Below are positions 56,134-64,000 of a DNA stretch of 64,000 nucleotides, piece by piece. Source of the stretch: Caballeronia calidae (lineage in GTDB: Bacteria; Pseudomonadota; Gammaproteobacteria; Burkholderiales; Burkholderiaceae). The stretch is from assembly GCF_900044055.2 (NCBI RefSeq), contig NZ_FCOX02000013.1:62001-126000 (forward strand). The letters run 5' to 3'. Position numbers and translations under genes: made by a program. The first letter of the stretch is position 1, and every line of letters starts with the position of its first letter. The notes below the pieces were generated by a model, which did no database searches, was not told the origin of the DNA, and was given only the letters and a program-made list of their open reading frames with translations.

Positions 56134-57654
56134 TTACGTCATGCGGCTCTTCGCGAGCGGCGGGTTCGCCGCGAAGTAGCGCTTGATGCCCTTCATGATC
56201 GCGTTGGCCATCTTGTCGCGATAGGCGTCGTCGTTCAGGCGCGCTTCCTCTTCCGGGTTGCTGATGAACGCGGTCTCGACCAGGATCGACGGAATGTCCG
56301 GCGCCTTCAGCACGGCGAAGCCCGCCTGCTCGACCGAACCCTTGTGCAGCTTGTTGATGCCGCCGATCTCGTTCAGCACGAAGCTGCCGTAGCGCATCGA
56401 ATCGCGGATCTGAGCGGTCGTCGACATGTCGAAGAGCGCGCGATTCACGCTCGCGTCCTGCGACTTCACGTTGATGCCGCCGACCTGATCCGACGAGTTC
56501 TCCTTGGCCGCCATCCAGCGCGCGGCCGCGCTCGACGCGCCATGCTCCGACAGCGCGAACACCGACGAGCCGCGCGCGTCGGGCGAGGTGAACGCATCCG
56601 CGTGAATCGACACGAACAGGTCTGCCGAGACGCGCTGCGCCTTCTGCACGCGCACGTTGAGCGGCACGAAGAAGTCGGCGTCGCGCGTCATCATCGCGCG
56701 CATGTTGGGCTGGGCGTCGATCTTCGCGCGCAGCTTCTTCGCGATGTCGAGCGCGACGTGCTTCTCGTACGTGCCCTGGCCGCCGATCGCGCCGGGATCC
56801 TCGCCGCCGTGACCCGGATCGATCGCGACGGTGAGCAGGCGCGTCGTGCCGGCCTGCTTGGGCGTGGAGAAGGTGTACTGGTCGTCGTCGTCCTTCTTCA
56901 CGATGACCGGCGGCGCGGGCGGGACGTGCGGCTTCGCGGCGGGCTTCGCAACGGGTGCGGACGGCGCTGACGGTGCCACTTGGACCGGCGCATCGTTCTG
57001 CGCGTACTTCTGGAAGAACTCGTCGGTGGAATCGGACGTCGTCGGCTTTTGCGCGGTCGTCGGTCCGGAGAGCGTCGCGGGTGGCGGCGCGGACGGATTC
57101 GGATTCGCGCGATCGAGCGCTTCCTGCTTGCGCTCGGTCTGCGCGAGCAGCTCCATCAGCGGATCGGGCGCGACGGCCGGATACAGATCGAACACGAGCC
57201 GGTACTTGTAGCTGCCGATGGGCCCGAGCGTGAACACCTGCGGCTTCACCGAGCCTTTCAGGTCGAACACCATGCGCACGACGTGCGGCTGATATTGCCC
57301 GATGCGTACCGACTGAATCTGCGGATCGTTCGGCGCGATCTTCGAGACGAGATCGCGCAGCGCCTGATCGAGGTCGATGCCGGAGAGATCGACGACGAGC
57401 CGGTCCGGTCCCTGCAGCGTCTGGTTGCTGTTCTGAAGCGGCTGATCCGATTCGATCGTCACGCGCGTGTAATCGCGTGCGGGCCATACGCGCACCCCGA
57501 GCACGCTGGCCGCATGCGCGAGCTTCGGCCCGGCGAGCGCGAGCACGAGCGTCGAAGCGCCGGCGCGAAGCACCTGGCGGCGGCGCCAGTTGTGCGGCGC
57601 GGTGGCGCTCGCTTCAATCGACGCAAATGGCTTGATCAACATCTTTCGAGACAT
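56134..57654 (-). CDS. amiC: N-acetylmuramoyl-L-alanine amidase AmiC
   Basis: Cuts peptidoglycan cross-bridges at the stem during daughter-cell separation. 506 aa from ATG 57654. A twin-arginine-type signal (HNWRRRQVLRAGASTLVLAL…KLAHA) suggests Tat export. The AMIN domain (about 50-165) targets it to the septum; a Pro-rich linker with an acidic patch (KKDDDD) follows; the Amidase_3 domain (about 270-500) shows zinc ligands in AIDPGHGGEDPGA, TYEKHVALDIAK and SIHADAF, and catalytic Glu in ILVETAFISNPEEE. Its start overlaps tsaE by 19 bases, so coupled. Confidence 0.95.
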   Translation of the reverse strand: MSRKMLIKPFASIEASATAPHNWRRRQVLRAGASTLVLALAGPKLAHAASVLGVRVWPARDYTRVTIESDQPLQNSNQTLQGPDRLVVDLSGIDLDQALRDLVSKIAPNDPQIQSVRIGQYQPHVVRMVFDLKGSVKPQVFTLGPIGSYKYRLVFDLYPAVAPDPLMELLAQTERKQEALDRANPNPSAPPPATLSGPTTAQKPTTSDSTDEFFQKYAQNDAPVQVAPSAPSAPVAKPAAKPHVPPAPPVIVKKDDDDQYTFSTPKQAGTTRLLTVAIDPGHGGEDPGAIGGQGTYEKHVALDIAKKLRAKIDAQPNMRAMMTRDADFFVPLNVRVQKAQRVSADLFVSIHADAFTSPDARGSSVFALSEHGASSAAARWMAAKENSSDQVGGINVKSQDASVNRALFDMSTTAQIRDSMRYGSFVLNEIGGINKLHKGSVEQAGFAVLKAPDIPSILVETAFISNPEEEARLNDDAYRDKMANAIMKGIKRYFAANPPLAKSRMT

Positions 57655-58214
57655 GACTTTCCTGTTTCGCTGAACGCCCGCGCGGTCAGGACGCGGCCTT
57701 CTTCTTCGTTCGAATCGCCCGGCGAGCCGTGCTCGTTCGGCAGCGATAGCTGGAACACGAGGTCGGGCACGCCGAGCAGGCCGCCCGCCTGTTGCGGCCA
57801 CTCGACGAGGCACACCGCGCCCGCATCGAAGTATTCGCGGAAGCCGGCATCGGCCCATTCGGCCGGATCGGCGAAGCGATAGAGATCGAAGTGGTAAACG
57901 TCGAGCGGACCGCTTTCGATGACGAGCGAGTACGGCTCGACGAGTGTGTAAGTCGGGCTCTTCACGCGGCCTTCGTGGCCGAGCGCGCGCAGCGTGGCGC
58001 GCACGAGCGTGGTCTTGCCCGCGCCGAGATCTCCGATCAACTGGACTTGCAGACCGTGAAATCGTTCAGATGAAGTGTGTTTCCGGGTTGCGTCGATGGC
58101 AAGCGCGAAGCGATTTCCGAAGGCGAGCGTCGCGGCTTCGTCGCGCAGGTCGAAGCGGCGTTCGAGAAGCGCGGGGGGGGAGTCTTGCGTCGTTCGTGCG
58201 GGGCTTTCGGGCAT
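57636..58214 (-). CDS. tsaE: tRNA threonylcarbamoyladenosine biosynthesis ATPase TsaE
   Basis: Partner of TsaB/TsaD in making t6A37 of ANN-decoding tRNAs. 192 aa from ATG 58214. Walker A GDLGAGKTTLV at residues 61-71, then RVKSPTYTLVEPYSL, VYHFDLYRFADPAEWADAGF and VCLVEWPQQAGGLL. It is about 35 residues longer than E. coli TsaE owing to extensions at both ends. Divergent from queG with only 18 bases between starts, and overlapping amiC; t6A is the substrate of tcdA at 52 kb. Confidence 0.96.
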   Translation of the reverse strand: MPESPARTTQDSPPALLERRFDLRDEAATLAFGNRFALAIDATRKHTSSERFHGLQVQLIGDLGAGKTTLVRATLRALGHEGRVKSPTYTLVEPYSLVIESGPLDVYHFDLYRFADPAEWADAGFREYFDAGAVCLVEWPQQAGGLLGVPDLVFQLSLPNEHGSPGDSNEEEGRVLTARAFSETGKSCLERC

Positions 58215-58232
58215 TGCTCGTAAAATGTCGTG

Positions 58233-59474
58233 ATGAACCGATTGCCGGAACATTCCGTTGAAATCACGACCGCGTCCAGCGACGCCGCCGCTGAGTCCGT
58301 CTCAGAGTCTCGCGTCATCGAACTCGATGAAAACGCGCTGGCGGAGCTCGCGCAACGCATCAAGGTGTGGGGGCGCGAGCTGGGGTTCGGTGCGGTCGGC
58401 ATCAGCGATATCGACCTGACGGATGCCGAGAAAGGCCTGAATGACTGGCTCGAAGCAGGCTATCACGGCGAAATGGATTATATGGCGAAACATGGGATGA
58501 AACGCGCAAGACCGGCCGAGCTTGTGGCCGGAACGCGACGCGTCATCACCGCGCGCATGGCCTATCTGCCCGCAGCGACGCTCGCGAAAAAGGGCGATGA
58601 AAGTGTCGCGACAGCCGATGGTCAGAAGAACGACTGGCGCGCGATCGAATGGAAGCGGCTCGCGAAGCCGGAGCAGGCGACGGTATCCATCTACGCGCGC
58701 GGCCGCGATTATCACAAGGTCATGCGCAATCGTCTGCAGCAATTGGCCGAGCGCATCGAAAAGGCAATCGGGCCGTTCGGGCATCGCGCATTCACGGATT
58801 CCGCGCCCGTTCTCGAAGTCGCGCTCGCGCAGAAGGCGGGCAACGGCTGGCGCGGCAAGCACACCTTGCTGCTCGACCGCGACGCCGGTTCGCTCTTCTT
58901 CCTCGGCGAAATATTCGTCGATGTGCCCCTGCCCGTCGATCCGTATCCCGAGCACGAAGGCGCGCATTGCGGGCAGTGCACGCGCTGCATCGGCGCGTGT
59001 CCGACGGGAGCGATCGTCGCGCCGTATCGGGTCGATGCGCGGCGCTGCATCTCGTATCTGACGATCGAACTGCACGGCAGCATTCCCGAGGACATGCGTC
59101 CGCTGATCGGCAATCGTGTGTACGGCTGCGACGATTGCCAGCTCGTCTGTCCGTGGAACAAGTTCGCGCAGGCCGCGCCCGTCGCGGATTTCGACGTGCG
59201 GCACGGGCTCGATCGCGCGACGCTCGTCGAGCTGTTCGCGTGGAGCGCAGAGGATTTCGACACGCGCATGCAGGGCAGCGCGATCCGCCGCATCGGCCAC
59301 GAGCGATGGCTGCGCAATATCGCGGTCGCGATGGGCAATGCGTTGCGTTCTGCTGAGCTGGATGCGAGCGAACGCGAGGTGATCGTCGAAGCCTTGGAAG
59401 CGCGCGCAGGCGACGCGTCCGCGCTGGTTCGCGAGCACGTGCAATGGGCGCTCGCGCAACGGAGTCAGACATGA
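58233..59474 (+). CDS. queG: Epoxyqueuosine reductase QueG
   Basis: Reduces epoxyqueuosine to queuosine at the wobble base of GUN tRNAs, using cobalamin and two 4Fe-4S clusters. 413 aa from ATG 58233. Blocks: AGYHGEMDYMAKHGMKRARP, ARGRDYHKVMRNRLQQLAER, FTDSAPVLEVALAQKAG, the first cluster CGQCTRCIGACPTGAIV and the second YGCDDCQLVCPWNKFAQ. The C-terminal HEAT-like part (HERWLRNIAVAMGNALRSAE) is included. First gene of queG-ogt-xerD, all joined by ATGA overlaps. Confidence 0.96.
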   Translation: MNRLPEHSVEITTASSDAAAESVSESRVIELDENALAELAQRIKVWGRELGFGAVGISDIDLTDAEKGLNDWLEAGYHGEMDYMAKHGMKRARPAELVAGTRRVITARMAYLPAATLAKKGDESVATADGQKNDWRAIEWKRLAKPEQATVSIYARGRDYHKVMRNRLQQLAERIEKAIGPFGHRAFTDSAPVLEVALAQKAGNGWRGKHTLLLDRDAGSLFFLGEIFVDVPLPVDPYPEHEGAHCGQCTRCIGACPTGAIVAPYRVDARRCISYLTIELHGSIPEDMRPLIGNRVYGCDDCQLVCPWNKFAQAAPVADFDVRHGLDRATLVELFAWSAEDFDTRMQGSAIRRIGHERWLRNIAVAMGNALRSAELDASEREVIVEALEARAGDASALVREHVQWALAQRSQT

Positions 59475-59947
59475 ACGCATTCGATGCCGTCATCGACGCG
59501 CCGTTCGGCAAGGTCGGCATTCGCACCGACGCGCAGTCCGTGCGCGAGATCGTGTACTTGCCCGGCGATACGCCGGACATCGAGCCGGAGAATGCGCTGG
59601 CGATAGAGGCCGCCGCGCAGATCCGCGAATACTTCGAAACGCCGTCGATGCGCTTCGATCTGCCGCTCGCGATCCGCGGCACGGCGTTTCAGCAGCGCGT
59701 GTGGCAGGGTATCAGCGGCATCGCGCCGGGAAGTGTGTGGACCTACGGCCAGCTCGCACGCGAGATCGGCAGCGTGCCGCGCGCGGTGGGACAGGCGTGC
59801 GGCTCCAATCCGCTGCCGATCGTGATACCGTGCCACCGGGTAGTGGCATCGGGCGGGATCGGCGGCTTCGCGCATCATCCCGGCGAGGGTTTTTATCGCA
59901 ACGTGAAGCGCTGGCTGCTGGCGCACGAAGGTGTATCGATCGCATGA
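59471..59947 (+). CDS. ogt: Methylated-DNA-protein cysteine methyltransferase
   Basis: Removes O6-alkyl groups from guanine by transferring them to its own cysteine. 158 aa. Active site PIVIPCHRVVASGGIGGFAH with acceptor C121; helix-turn-helix text GSVWTYGQLAREIGSVPRAV with the arginine finger. The short N-terminal domain matches single-domain Ogt/AdaC-type proteins. Start ATG 59471 overlaps the queG stop as ATGA, and its stop overlaps xerD in the same way. Confidence 0.94.
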   Translation: MNAFDAVIDAPFGKVGIRTDAQSVREIVYLPGDTPDIEPENALAIEAAAQIREYFETPSMRFDLPLAIRGTAFQQRVWQGISGIAPGSVWTYGQLAREIGSVPRAVGQACGSNPLPIVIPCHRVVASGGIGGFAHHPGEGFYRNVKRWLLAHEGVSIA

Positions 59948-60873
59948 CGAGCGCAACGACCGAACAAATAGAAACGCCGGGGCTCGCCGCGAGCCAGGAC
60001 TCCATCGATCTCTTTTGCGACGCGCTCTGGCTTGAGCACGGGCTCGCGAAGAATTCCCTCGAAGCGTACCGGCGCGACCTGAAGCTCTTCGCGGAATGGC
60101 TGGGCAAGACGCGCGGCGCGCCGCTCGACGCCGCCGGCGAAGCCGACATGAACGGCTACATGGCCGCGCGCCGCGGCGACAAGGCGACCTCCGCGAACCG
60201 GCGCCTGTCGGTGTTTCGACGCTACTACGCGTGGGCCCTGCGCGAGCACCGCACGACCGCCGACCCGACGCTCAAGCTGCGCTCCGCGAAGCAGCCGCCG
60301 CGCTTTCCGTCGACGCTCAACGAGGCGCAAGTCGAAGCGCTGCTCGGCGCGCCCGATATCGAAACGCCGCTCGGCCTGCGCGACCGCACGATGCTCGAGC
60401 TGATGTACGCGAGCGGCCTGCGCGTGACCGAGCTCGTCACGCTGAAGACAGTCGAGCTCGGCCTGAACGAAGGCGTCGTGCGCGTGATGGGCAAGGGCTC
60501 GAAAGAACGCCTGATTCCGTTCGGCGAGACGGCGCACGACTGGCTCGAACGCTATCTGCGCAACTCGCGCCCGGCGCTGCTCGGCCCGCGCTCCGCCGAT
60601 GCGCTCTTCGTCACCGCGCGCGGCGAAGGCATGACGCGCCAGCAGTTCTGGAACATCATCAAGCGCCACGCGATGAACGGCGGCGTGCACGCACCGCTTT
60701 CGCCGCATACGCTGCGCCACGCGTTCGCGACACATCTGCTCAATCACGGCGCCGACCTGCGCGTCGTGCAACTGCTGCTCGGACACTCGGACATCTCGAC
60801 GACGCAGATCTACACGCACGTCGCGCGCGAGCGCCTTCACAAGCTGCATCGCGAGCATCATCCGCGCGGCTAG
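59944..60873 (+). CDS. xerD: Site-specific tyrosine recombinase XerD
   Basis: With XerC resolves chromosome dimers at dif. 309 aa. N-terminal core-binding SAM-like domain (IDLFCDALWLEHGLAKNSLE, AEWLGKTRGAPL) and catalytic domain with Arg in YASGLRVTELVTLK, Lys in MGKGSKERLIPFG, HxxR in LSPHTLRHAFATHLLNHG, His in LLLGHSDISTTQ and nucleophile Tyr in IYTHVARERLHKL. XerD rather than XerC by QLLLGHSDISTTQIYTHVAR and the HPRG tail. Third gene of the queG-ogt-xerD string. Confidence 0.95.
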   Translation: MTSATTEQIETPGLAASQDSIDLFCDALWLEHGLAKNSLEAYRRDLKLFAEWLGKTRGAPLDAAGEADMNGYMAARRGDKATSANRRLSVFRRYYAWALREHRTTADPTLKLRSAKQPPRFPSTLNEAQVEALLGAPDIETPLGLRDRTMLELMYASGLRVTELVTLKTVELGLNEGVVRVMGKGSKERLIPFGETAHDWLERYLRNSRPALLGPRSADALFVTARGEGMTRQQFWNIIKRHAMNGGVHAPLSPHTLRHAFATHLLNHGADLRVVQLLLGHSDISTTQIYTHVARERLHKLHREHHPRG

Positions 60874-60947
60874 CGCTTCGGCTTTTTCGCGCCGCGCACC
60901 AATCAGCACGCGATGTTGCGAACGATCGTGCCACCGCGGCGCGCCCT

Positions 60948-60969
60948 TGAACACTCGGCCGAATGGCCG
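60948..60969. repeat. Second copy of the TGAACACTCGGCC element, GGCCGAATGGCC
   Basis: TGAACACTCGGCC at 60948-60960 continues as GAATGGCC, so GGCCGAATGGCC (58-69) is the exact reverse complement of the GGCCATTCGGCC at 37053-37064. Intergenic between xerD and ybaK. Confidence 0.7.
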
Positions 60970-61005
60970 ATGGTGAGGCGCAGGGCGCGCCGCTACAATG
61001 CGTCC

Positions 61006-61497
61006 ATGTCGAAAATCAAACACGTGTCCGAAACGCCCGCGACGCAGTTCCTGCGCCGCCACAAGGTCGAGTTCGGCGAGCATCCCTACGATTACGTCGA
61101 GCACGGCGGCACGGAGGAGTCCGCGCGGCAGCTCGGCGTGGACGAGCACAGCGTCGTCAAAACGCTGGTGATGGAAGACGAGTACGCGAAGCCGCTCATC
61201 GTTCTCATGCACGGCGACCGCACCGTGTCGACGAAAAACCTCGCGCGGCAGACGGGCGCGAAGCGCATCGAGCCGTGCAAGCCGGAAGTCGCGAACCGTC
61301 ATTCGGGTTTTCTCGTGGGTGGAACGTCGCCGTTCGGCACGAAGAAGGCCATGCCGGTGTATGTCGAATCGAGCATTCTCGATCTCGACCTGATCTATCT
61401 GAACGGCGGGCGGCGCGGATATCTCGTGAGCTTGAAGCCCATGGTGCTGACCGAGCTGCTGAACGCAAAACCCGTGCAGTGCGCGAGCGTCGATTAG
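61006..61497 (+). CDS. ybaK: Cys-tRNA(Pro) deacylase YbaK
   Basis: Trans-editing enzyme that hydrolyses mischarged Cys-tRNA(Pro). 163 aa from ATG 61006. INS/YbaK domain features: TPATQFLRRHKVEFGEHPYD, the Lys in HSVVKTLVMEDEYAKPLIVL, RTVSTKNLARQTGAKRIEPC, HSGFLVGGTSPFGTKKAMPV and the GGRRGYLVSLKP end. A TACAAT (60995-61000) lies only six bases before the ATG, so any promoter there would give a very short leader. plsY follows after 36 bases. Confidence 0.94.
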   Translation: MSKIKHVSETPATQFLRRHKVEFGEHPYDYVEHGGTEESARQLGVDEHSVVKTLVMEDEYAKPLIVLMHGDRTVSTKNLARQTGAKRIEPCKPEVANRHSGFLVGGTSPFGTKKAMPVYVESSILDLDLIYLNGGRRGYLVSLKPMVLTELLNAKPVQCASVD

Positions 61498-61533
61498 AAT
61501 GCGTTCCGCTCTCGCTACAACTGAAAAAACACC

Positions 61534-62160
61534 ATGATCTTTCTGATCGTCGCCGTCGTGTCCTATCTGATCGGCTCGATTTCATTCGCCGTCGTCGTGA
61601 GTCACGCGATGGGCCTCGCCGACCCGCGTTCGTACGGCTCGGGCAATCCCGGCGCAACCAACGTGCTGCGCACCGGCAACAAGAAGGCCGCGATCCTCAC
61701 GCTCATCGGCGACGCGTTCAAGGGCTGGCTGCCCGTGTGGATCGTCGTGCAATACGGTGCGAGCTTCGGCTGGGATCAGGCCGGCGTCAACACGGCCACG
61801 GCGCTCGCGGCGATTGCCGTGTTCCTCGGGCATCTGTATCCGGTGTTCTTCAAGTTCCAGGGCGGCAAGGGCGTCGCGACGGCGGCGGGCGTGCTGCTCG
61901 CGATCCATCCGGCGCTCGGTCTCGCGACGCTGCTCACCTGGATCATCATCGCGTTCTTTTTCCGCTATTCGTCGCTGGCGGCGCTCGTCGCGGCCGTGTT
62001 CGCGCCGTTCTTCCAAGTGTTCCTGTTCGGGCCGAGCCGCATCTCGCTCGCCGTGCTGGCGATGAGCCTGCTGCTCATCTGGCGGCATCGCGCGAATATC
62101 TCGAAGCTGCTGGCAGGCAAGGAAAGCCGCATCGGCGAGAAGAAGAAGGCGGTCGAATAA
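61534..62160 (+). CDS. plsY: Glycerol-3-phosphate acyltransferase PlsY
   Basis: Acylates glycerol-3-phosphate from acyl-phosphate to start phospholipid synthesis. 208 aa, inner membrane, five or so hydrophobic helices. Signature loops: [40 protein letters not shown], the second loop [20 protein letters not shown], and [20 protein letters not shown] at the C-terminus. Followed by a strong terminator. Confidence 0.97.
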   Translation: MIFLIVAVVSYLIGSISFAVVVSHAMGLADPRSYGSGNPGATNVLRTGNKKAAILTLIGDAFKGWLPVWIVVQYGASFGWDQAGVNTATALAAIAVFLGHLYPVFFKFQGGKGVATAAGVLLAIHPALGLATLLTWIIIAFFFRYSSLAALVAAVFAPFFQVFLFGPSRISLAVLAMSLLLIWRHRANISKLLAGKESRIGEKKKAVE

Positions 62161-62164
62161 TGCA

Positions 62165-62198
62165 AAAAGCCGTTCCGGCGCCAACCGGAACGGCTTTT
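62165..62198 (+). terminator. Terminator between convergent plsY and yajQ
   Basis: 14-bp perfect stem AAAAGCCGTTCCGG (62165-62178), loop CGCCAA and complement 62185-62198, immediately after the plsY stop. Confidence 0.92.
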
Positions 62199-62220
62199 CA
62201 GCATTTGAGGCGACGATGAA

Positions 62221-62706
62221 TCAGTCGCGGAAGTTGTTGAAGTCGAGCGGCGTATCGGTGACTTCCTTCTTCAGTAGCGCGATGGCGCTCTGCAGATCGT
62301 CACGCTTCGCGCCCTGCACGCGCACCGCGTCGCCCTGAATGCTCGCCTGCACCTTGATCTTGCTGTCCTTCACGATCTTGACGATCTTCTTCGCCAGATC
62401 GCCCGAGACGCCTTTCTTCACCGTAACGGCCTGCTTCAGCTTGTCGCCGCCGATTTTCTCCTGCTTGCCGTAGTCGAGAAAGCGCACGTCGACGCCGCGC
62501 TTGGCCATCTTGTTCAGCAGAACGTCCTTTACCTGGCCGAGCTTGAAATCGTCGTCGGCGTAGAGCGTGAGTTCGCGCTCCTTCTGCTCGACGCGTGAAT
62601 CCGAACCCTTGAAGTCGAAGCGCGTGGAAATTTCCTTGTTCGATTGTTCGATCGCGTTCTTCACTTCGATCATGTTTGCTTCGCTGACGACGTCAAACGA
62701 TGGCAT
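62221..62706 (-). CDS. yajQ: YajQ-family nucleotide-binding protein
   Basis: 161 aa from ATG 62706, with AAGGAG upstream. Two ferredoxin-like halves; signatures: [80 protein letters not shown] and [20 protein letters not shown]. Relatives in Xanthomonas and Pseudomonas bind cyclic di-GMP and tune virulence genes; binding here is presumed. Divergent from murB. Confidence 0.95.
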   Translation of the reverse strand: MPSFDVVSEANMIEVKNAIEQSNKEISTRFDFKGSDSRVEQKERELTLYADDDFKLGQVKDVLLNKMAKRGVDVRFLDYGKQEKIGGDKLKQAVTVKKGVSGDLAKKIVKIVKDSKIKVQASIQGDAVRVQGAKRDDLQSAIALLKKEVTDTPLDFNNFRD

Positions 62707-62804
62707 CTGTCTTTCTCCTTCATTGAGGCGAGCGCGCCTCGGACGCGGCTCGCGCAATCGCTATAATCACGGACCTGACGTCATTCTACCGACGCGGTTC
62801 CTTC

Positions 62805-63821
62805 ATGTCGCTTCAGCTTCTCACTGATTTCTCGCTGCTTTCCCACAACACGTTCGGTTTCGACGTGCGTGCGCGTCACGCCATGCACATCGATTCCATC
62901 GATGCGGCCGTCGCGCTCGCATCCGATTCGCGCATCGCGAACATGCCGCAGCTCGTGCTCGGCGGCGGCAGCAATATCGTGCTGACGCGCGATTTCGACG
63001 GCGTCGCGCTGATCGTCGGCATTACGGGCAGGCGCGTGATCGGCGAGACTGGCGACGCGTGGCTCGTCGAGGCCGGCGCGGGCGAGAACTGGCACGATTT
63101 CGTCGCCTGGACGCTCGCACACGGCATGCCGGGGCTCGAGAATCTCGCGCTGATTCCGGGCACGGTCGGCGCGGCGCCGATCCAGAACATCGGCGCATAC
63201 GGGCTCGAAATGGGCGAGCGCTTCGAGCGCCTGAGCGCGGTCGAGCTCGCGACCGGCGAACGCGTGGAATTCGATCGCGCCGCATGCGCGTTCGGTTATC
63301 GCGACAGCTTTTTCAAGCGGGCAGGGCGCGGGCGCTTCATGATCACGTCGGTGGTGTTCCGGCTGCCGAAGGCGTGGACGCCGCGCGCCGAATACGCCGA
63401 TGTCGCGCGCGCGCTCGATGGCGCCGCCAAACCCGACGCGCAGGCGATTTTCGACGCCGTCGTCGCCGTGCGGCGCGCCAAGCTCCCCGACTGGACCGCG
63501 CTCGGCAACGCGGGCAGCTTCTTCAAGAATCCGGTCGTGGGCGCGCAGGCGTTCGAAACGTTGAAAGCGCGCGAACCCGGCGTCGTGTCATATCCGCAGG
63601 CGGACGGGCAAGTGAAGCTCGCGGCGGGCTGGCTCATCGACCGATGCGGCTGGAAAGGGCGCGGCATCGGCGGCGCGGCGGTGCACGACCGGCAGGCGCT
63701 CGTGCTCGTCAATCGCGGCGGCGCAACGGGCGCGCAGGTGATCGAACTGGCCGAGGCCATCAAGCGCGACGTGCTCGCGCGCTTTGACGTCGAACTGGAG
63801 ATGGAGCCGGTTTGCCTCTGA
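62805..63821 (+). CDS. murB: UDP-N-acetylenolpyruvoylglucosamine reductase
   Basis: FAD enzyme that reduces enolpyruvyl-UDP-GlcNAc to UDP-MurNAc in peptidoglycan synthesis. 338 aa, type I MurB (with the extra E. coli-type domain). FAD site: [18 protein letters not shown] and [20 protein letters not shown]; the catalytic Ser is in [18 protein letters not shown], and Glu in [10 protein letters not shown] at the C-terminus. The Tyr of FGYRDSFFK is conserved. UDP-MurNAc can also come from the amgK-murU bypass at 13 kb. Followed by a terminator. Confidence 0.97.
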   Translation: MSLQLLTDFSLLSHNTFGFDVRARHAMHIDSIDAAVALASDSRIANMPQLVLGGGSNIVLTRDFDGVALIVGITGRRVIGETGDAWLVEAGAGENWHDFVAWTLAHGMPGLENLALIPGTVGAAPIQNIGAYGLEMGERFERLSAVELATGERVEFDRAACAFGYRDSFFKRAGRGRFMITSVVFRLPKAWTPRAEYADVARALDGAAKPDAQAIFDAVVAVRRAKLPDWTALGNAGSFFKNPVVGAQAFETLKAREPGVVSYPQADGQVKLAAGWLIDRCGWKGRGIGGAAVHDRQALVLVNRGGATGAQVIELAEAIKRDVLARFDVELEMEPVCL

Positions 63822-63851
63822 GTTGATCGCGAACGCAGGCCGCAAAAAACA

Positions 63852-63886
63852 AAACCCGCCAAACCGAAGTCCGGCGGGTTTTTTTG
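63852..63886 (+). terminator. Terminator between convergent murB and argG
   Basis: AAACCCGCC (63852-63860) pairs with GGCGGGTTT (63873-63881) over a 12-base loop and is followed by TTTT. Thirty bases after the murB stop; the A-run at 63843-63849 could serve the opposite strand. Confidence 0.88.
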
Positions 63887-63914
63887 CGCCCGCAGCGGGA
63901 ATCAAAAGCGGGGA

Positions 63915-64000
63915 TTACGATCCGCGCGTGCGGCGTGCGTTCTCCGCGATACGCATGCGCAGCGCGTTGAGCTTGATGAAGCCGCCGGCGTCGGCCTGGT
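63915..64000 (-). CDS. argG: Argininosuccinate synthase, last 27 codons (continues outside window)
   Basis: On the minus strand the final codons read QADAGGFIKLNALRMRIAEN and then a short basic tail to TAA (63915-63917). 'AGFIKLNALR' is the usual C-terminus of short-type ArgG, which joins citrulline and aspartate. Only the tail is in the window, so identification rests on that motif. Confidence 0.8.
   Translation of the reverse strand, partial: QADAGGFIKLNALRMRIAENARRTRGS

Overview
The window is a high-GC bacterial chromosome segment. Its gene content and order point to Burkholderiales, most likely the Burkholderia sensu lato group (Caballeronia/Paraburkholderia type): a Burkholderia-style 'QNSVTLYGVIDTGLGYV' porin, a DUF2827 family gene, the ybgC-tolQRAB-pal-cpoB operon, amgK-murU beside lptD-surA-pdxA-rsmA, and kynBUA beside an Lrp-type regulator. 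I assign this from protein sequences and gene order, not from a database search. About 60 genes are supported. Most are housekeeping; the accessory DNA is concentrated at about 2.0-9.5 kb.

Region by region. 1-2 kb: the end of edd, then eda (Entner-Doudoroff pathway). 2-9.5 kb: an accessory island with an AT-rich spacer, one intact and two truncated tandem DUF2827 genes, a general porin, an orphan OmpR-type regulator that has lost its phosphoacceptor aspartate, and an IS21 remnant abutting the last ~56 codons of a YadA-type adhesin. 9.5-11.4 kb: gluconate permease and gluconokinase, which feed 6-phosphogluconate to Edd/Eda; the island therefore lies inside one catabolic theme. 11.5-20.6 kb: purB, amgK-murU (peptidoglycan sugar recycling), and lptD-surA-pdxA-rsmA (outer-membrane assembly, vitamin B6, ribosome maturation). 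20.6-27.6 kb: an Mre11/SbcD-like nuclease with a 1153-aa SbcC-like ATPase, facing a WYL-regulator/Sir2 pair. 28 kb: tRNA-Lys(UUU). 28.2-33.9 kb: the Tol-Pal envelope operon, in order ybgC-tolQRAB-pal-cpoB.

34-37 kb: an SDR oxidoreductase, then glyA behind what reads as a complete ZTP (pfl) riboswitch, then nrdR. 37.1-39.8 kb: a tightly overlapped minor-pilin operon (fimT, pilV, pilW, pilX, pilE) whose first gene has a one-base frameshift in its leader. 39.8-41.2 kb: small membrane proteins (DUF3318, YqjE, YqjD). 41.5-43.6 kb: glutaryl-CoA dehydrogenase and a divergent IclR regulator with a 17-bp palindrome between them. 43.6-47.1 kb: the kynurenine pathway operon (tryptophan to anthranilate) with a divergent Lrp regulator. 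47-64 kb: dispersed housekeeping genes: flavin reductase, msrA, DUF72, cfa, pdxH, tcdA, cnoX, pirin, a small secreted basic protein, eamA, amiC, tsaE, queG-ogt-xerD, ybaK, plsY, yajQ, murB and the last codons of argG.

The observations most worth checking are the ZTP riboswitch of glyA, the unphosphorylatable response regulator, the decaying DUF2827 array with a glycosyltransferase-like C-terminus, the fimT frameshift, the nuclease/ATPase plus WYL/Sir2 neighbourhood, and a 12-bp motif (GGCCATTCGGCC) found in opposite orientations at two distant intergenic sites. I found no CRISPR array, prophage or complete insertion sequence.
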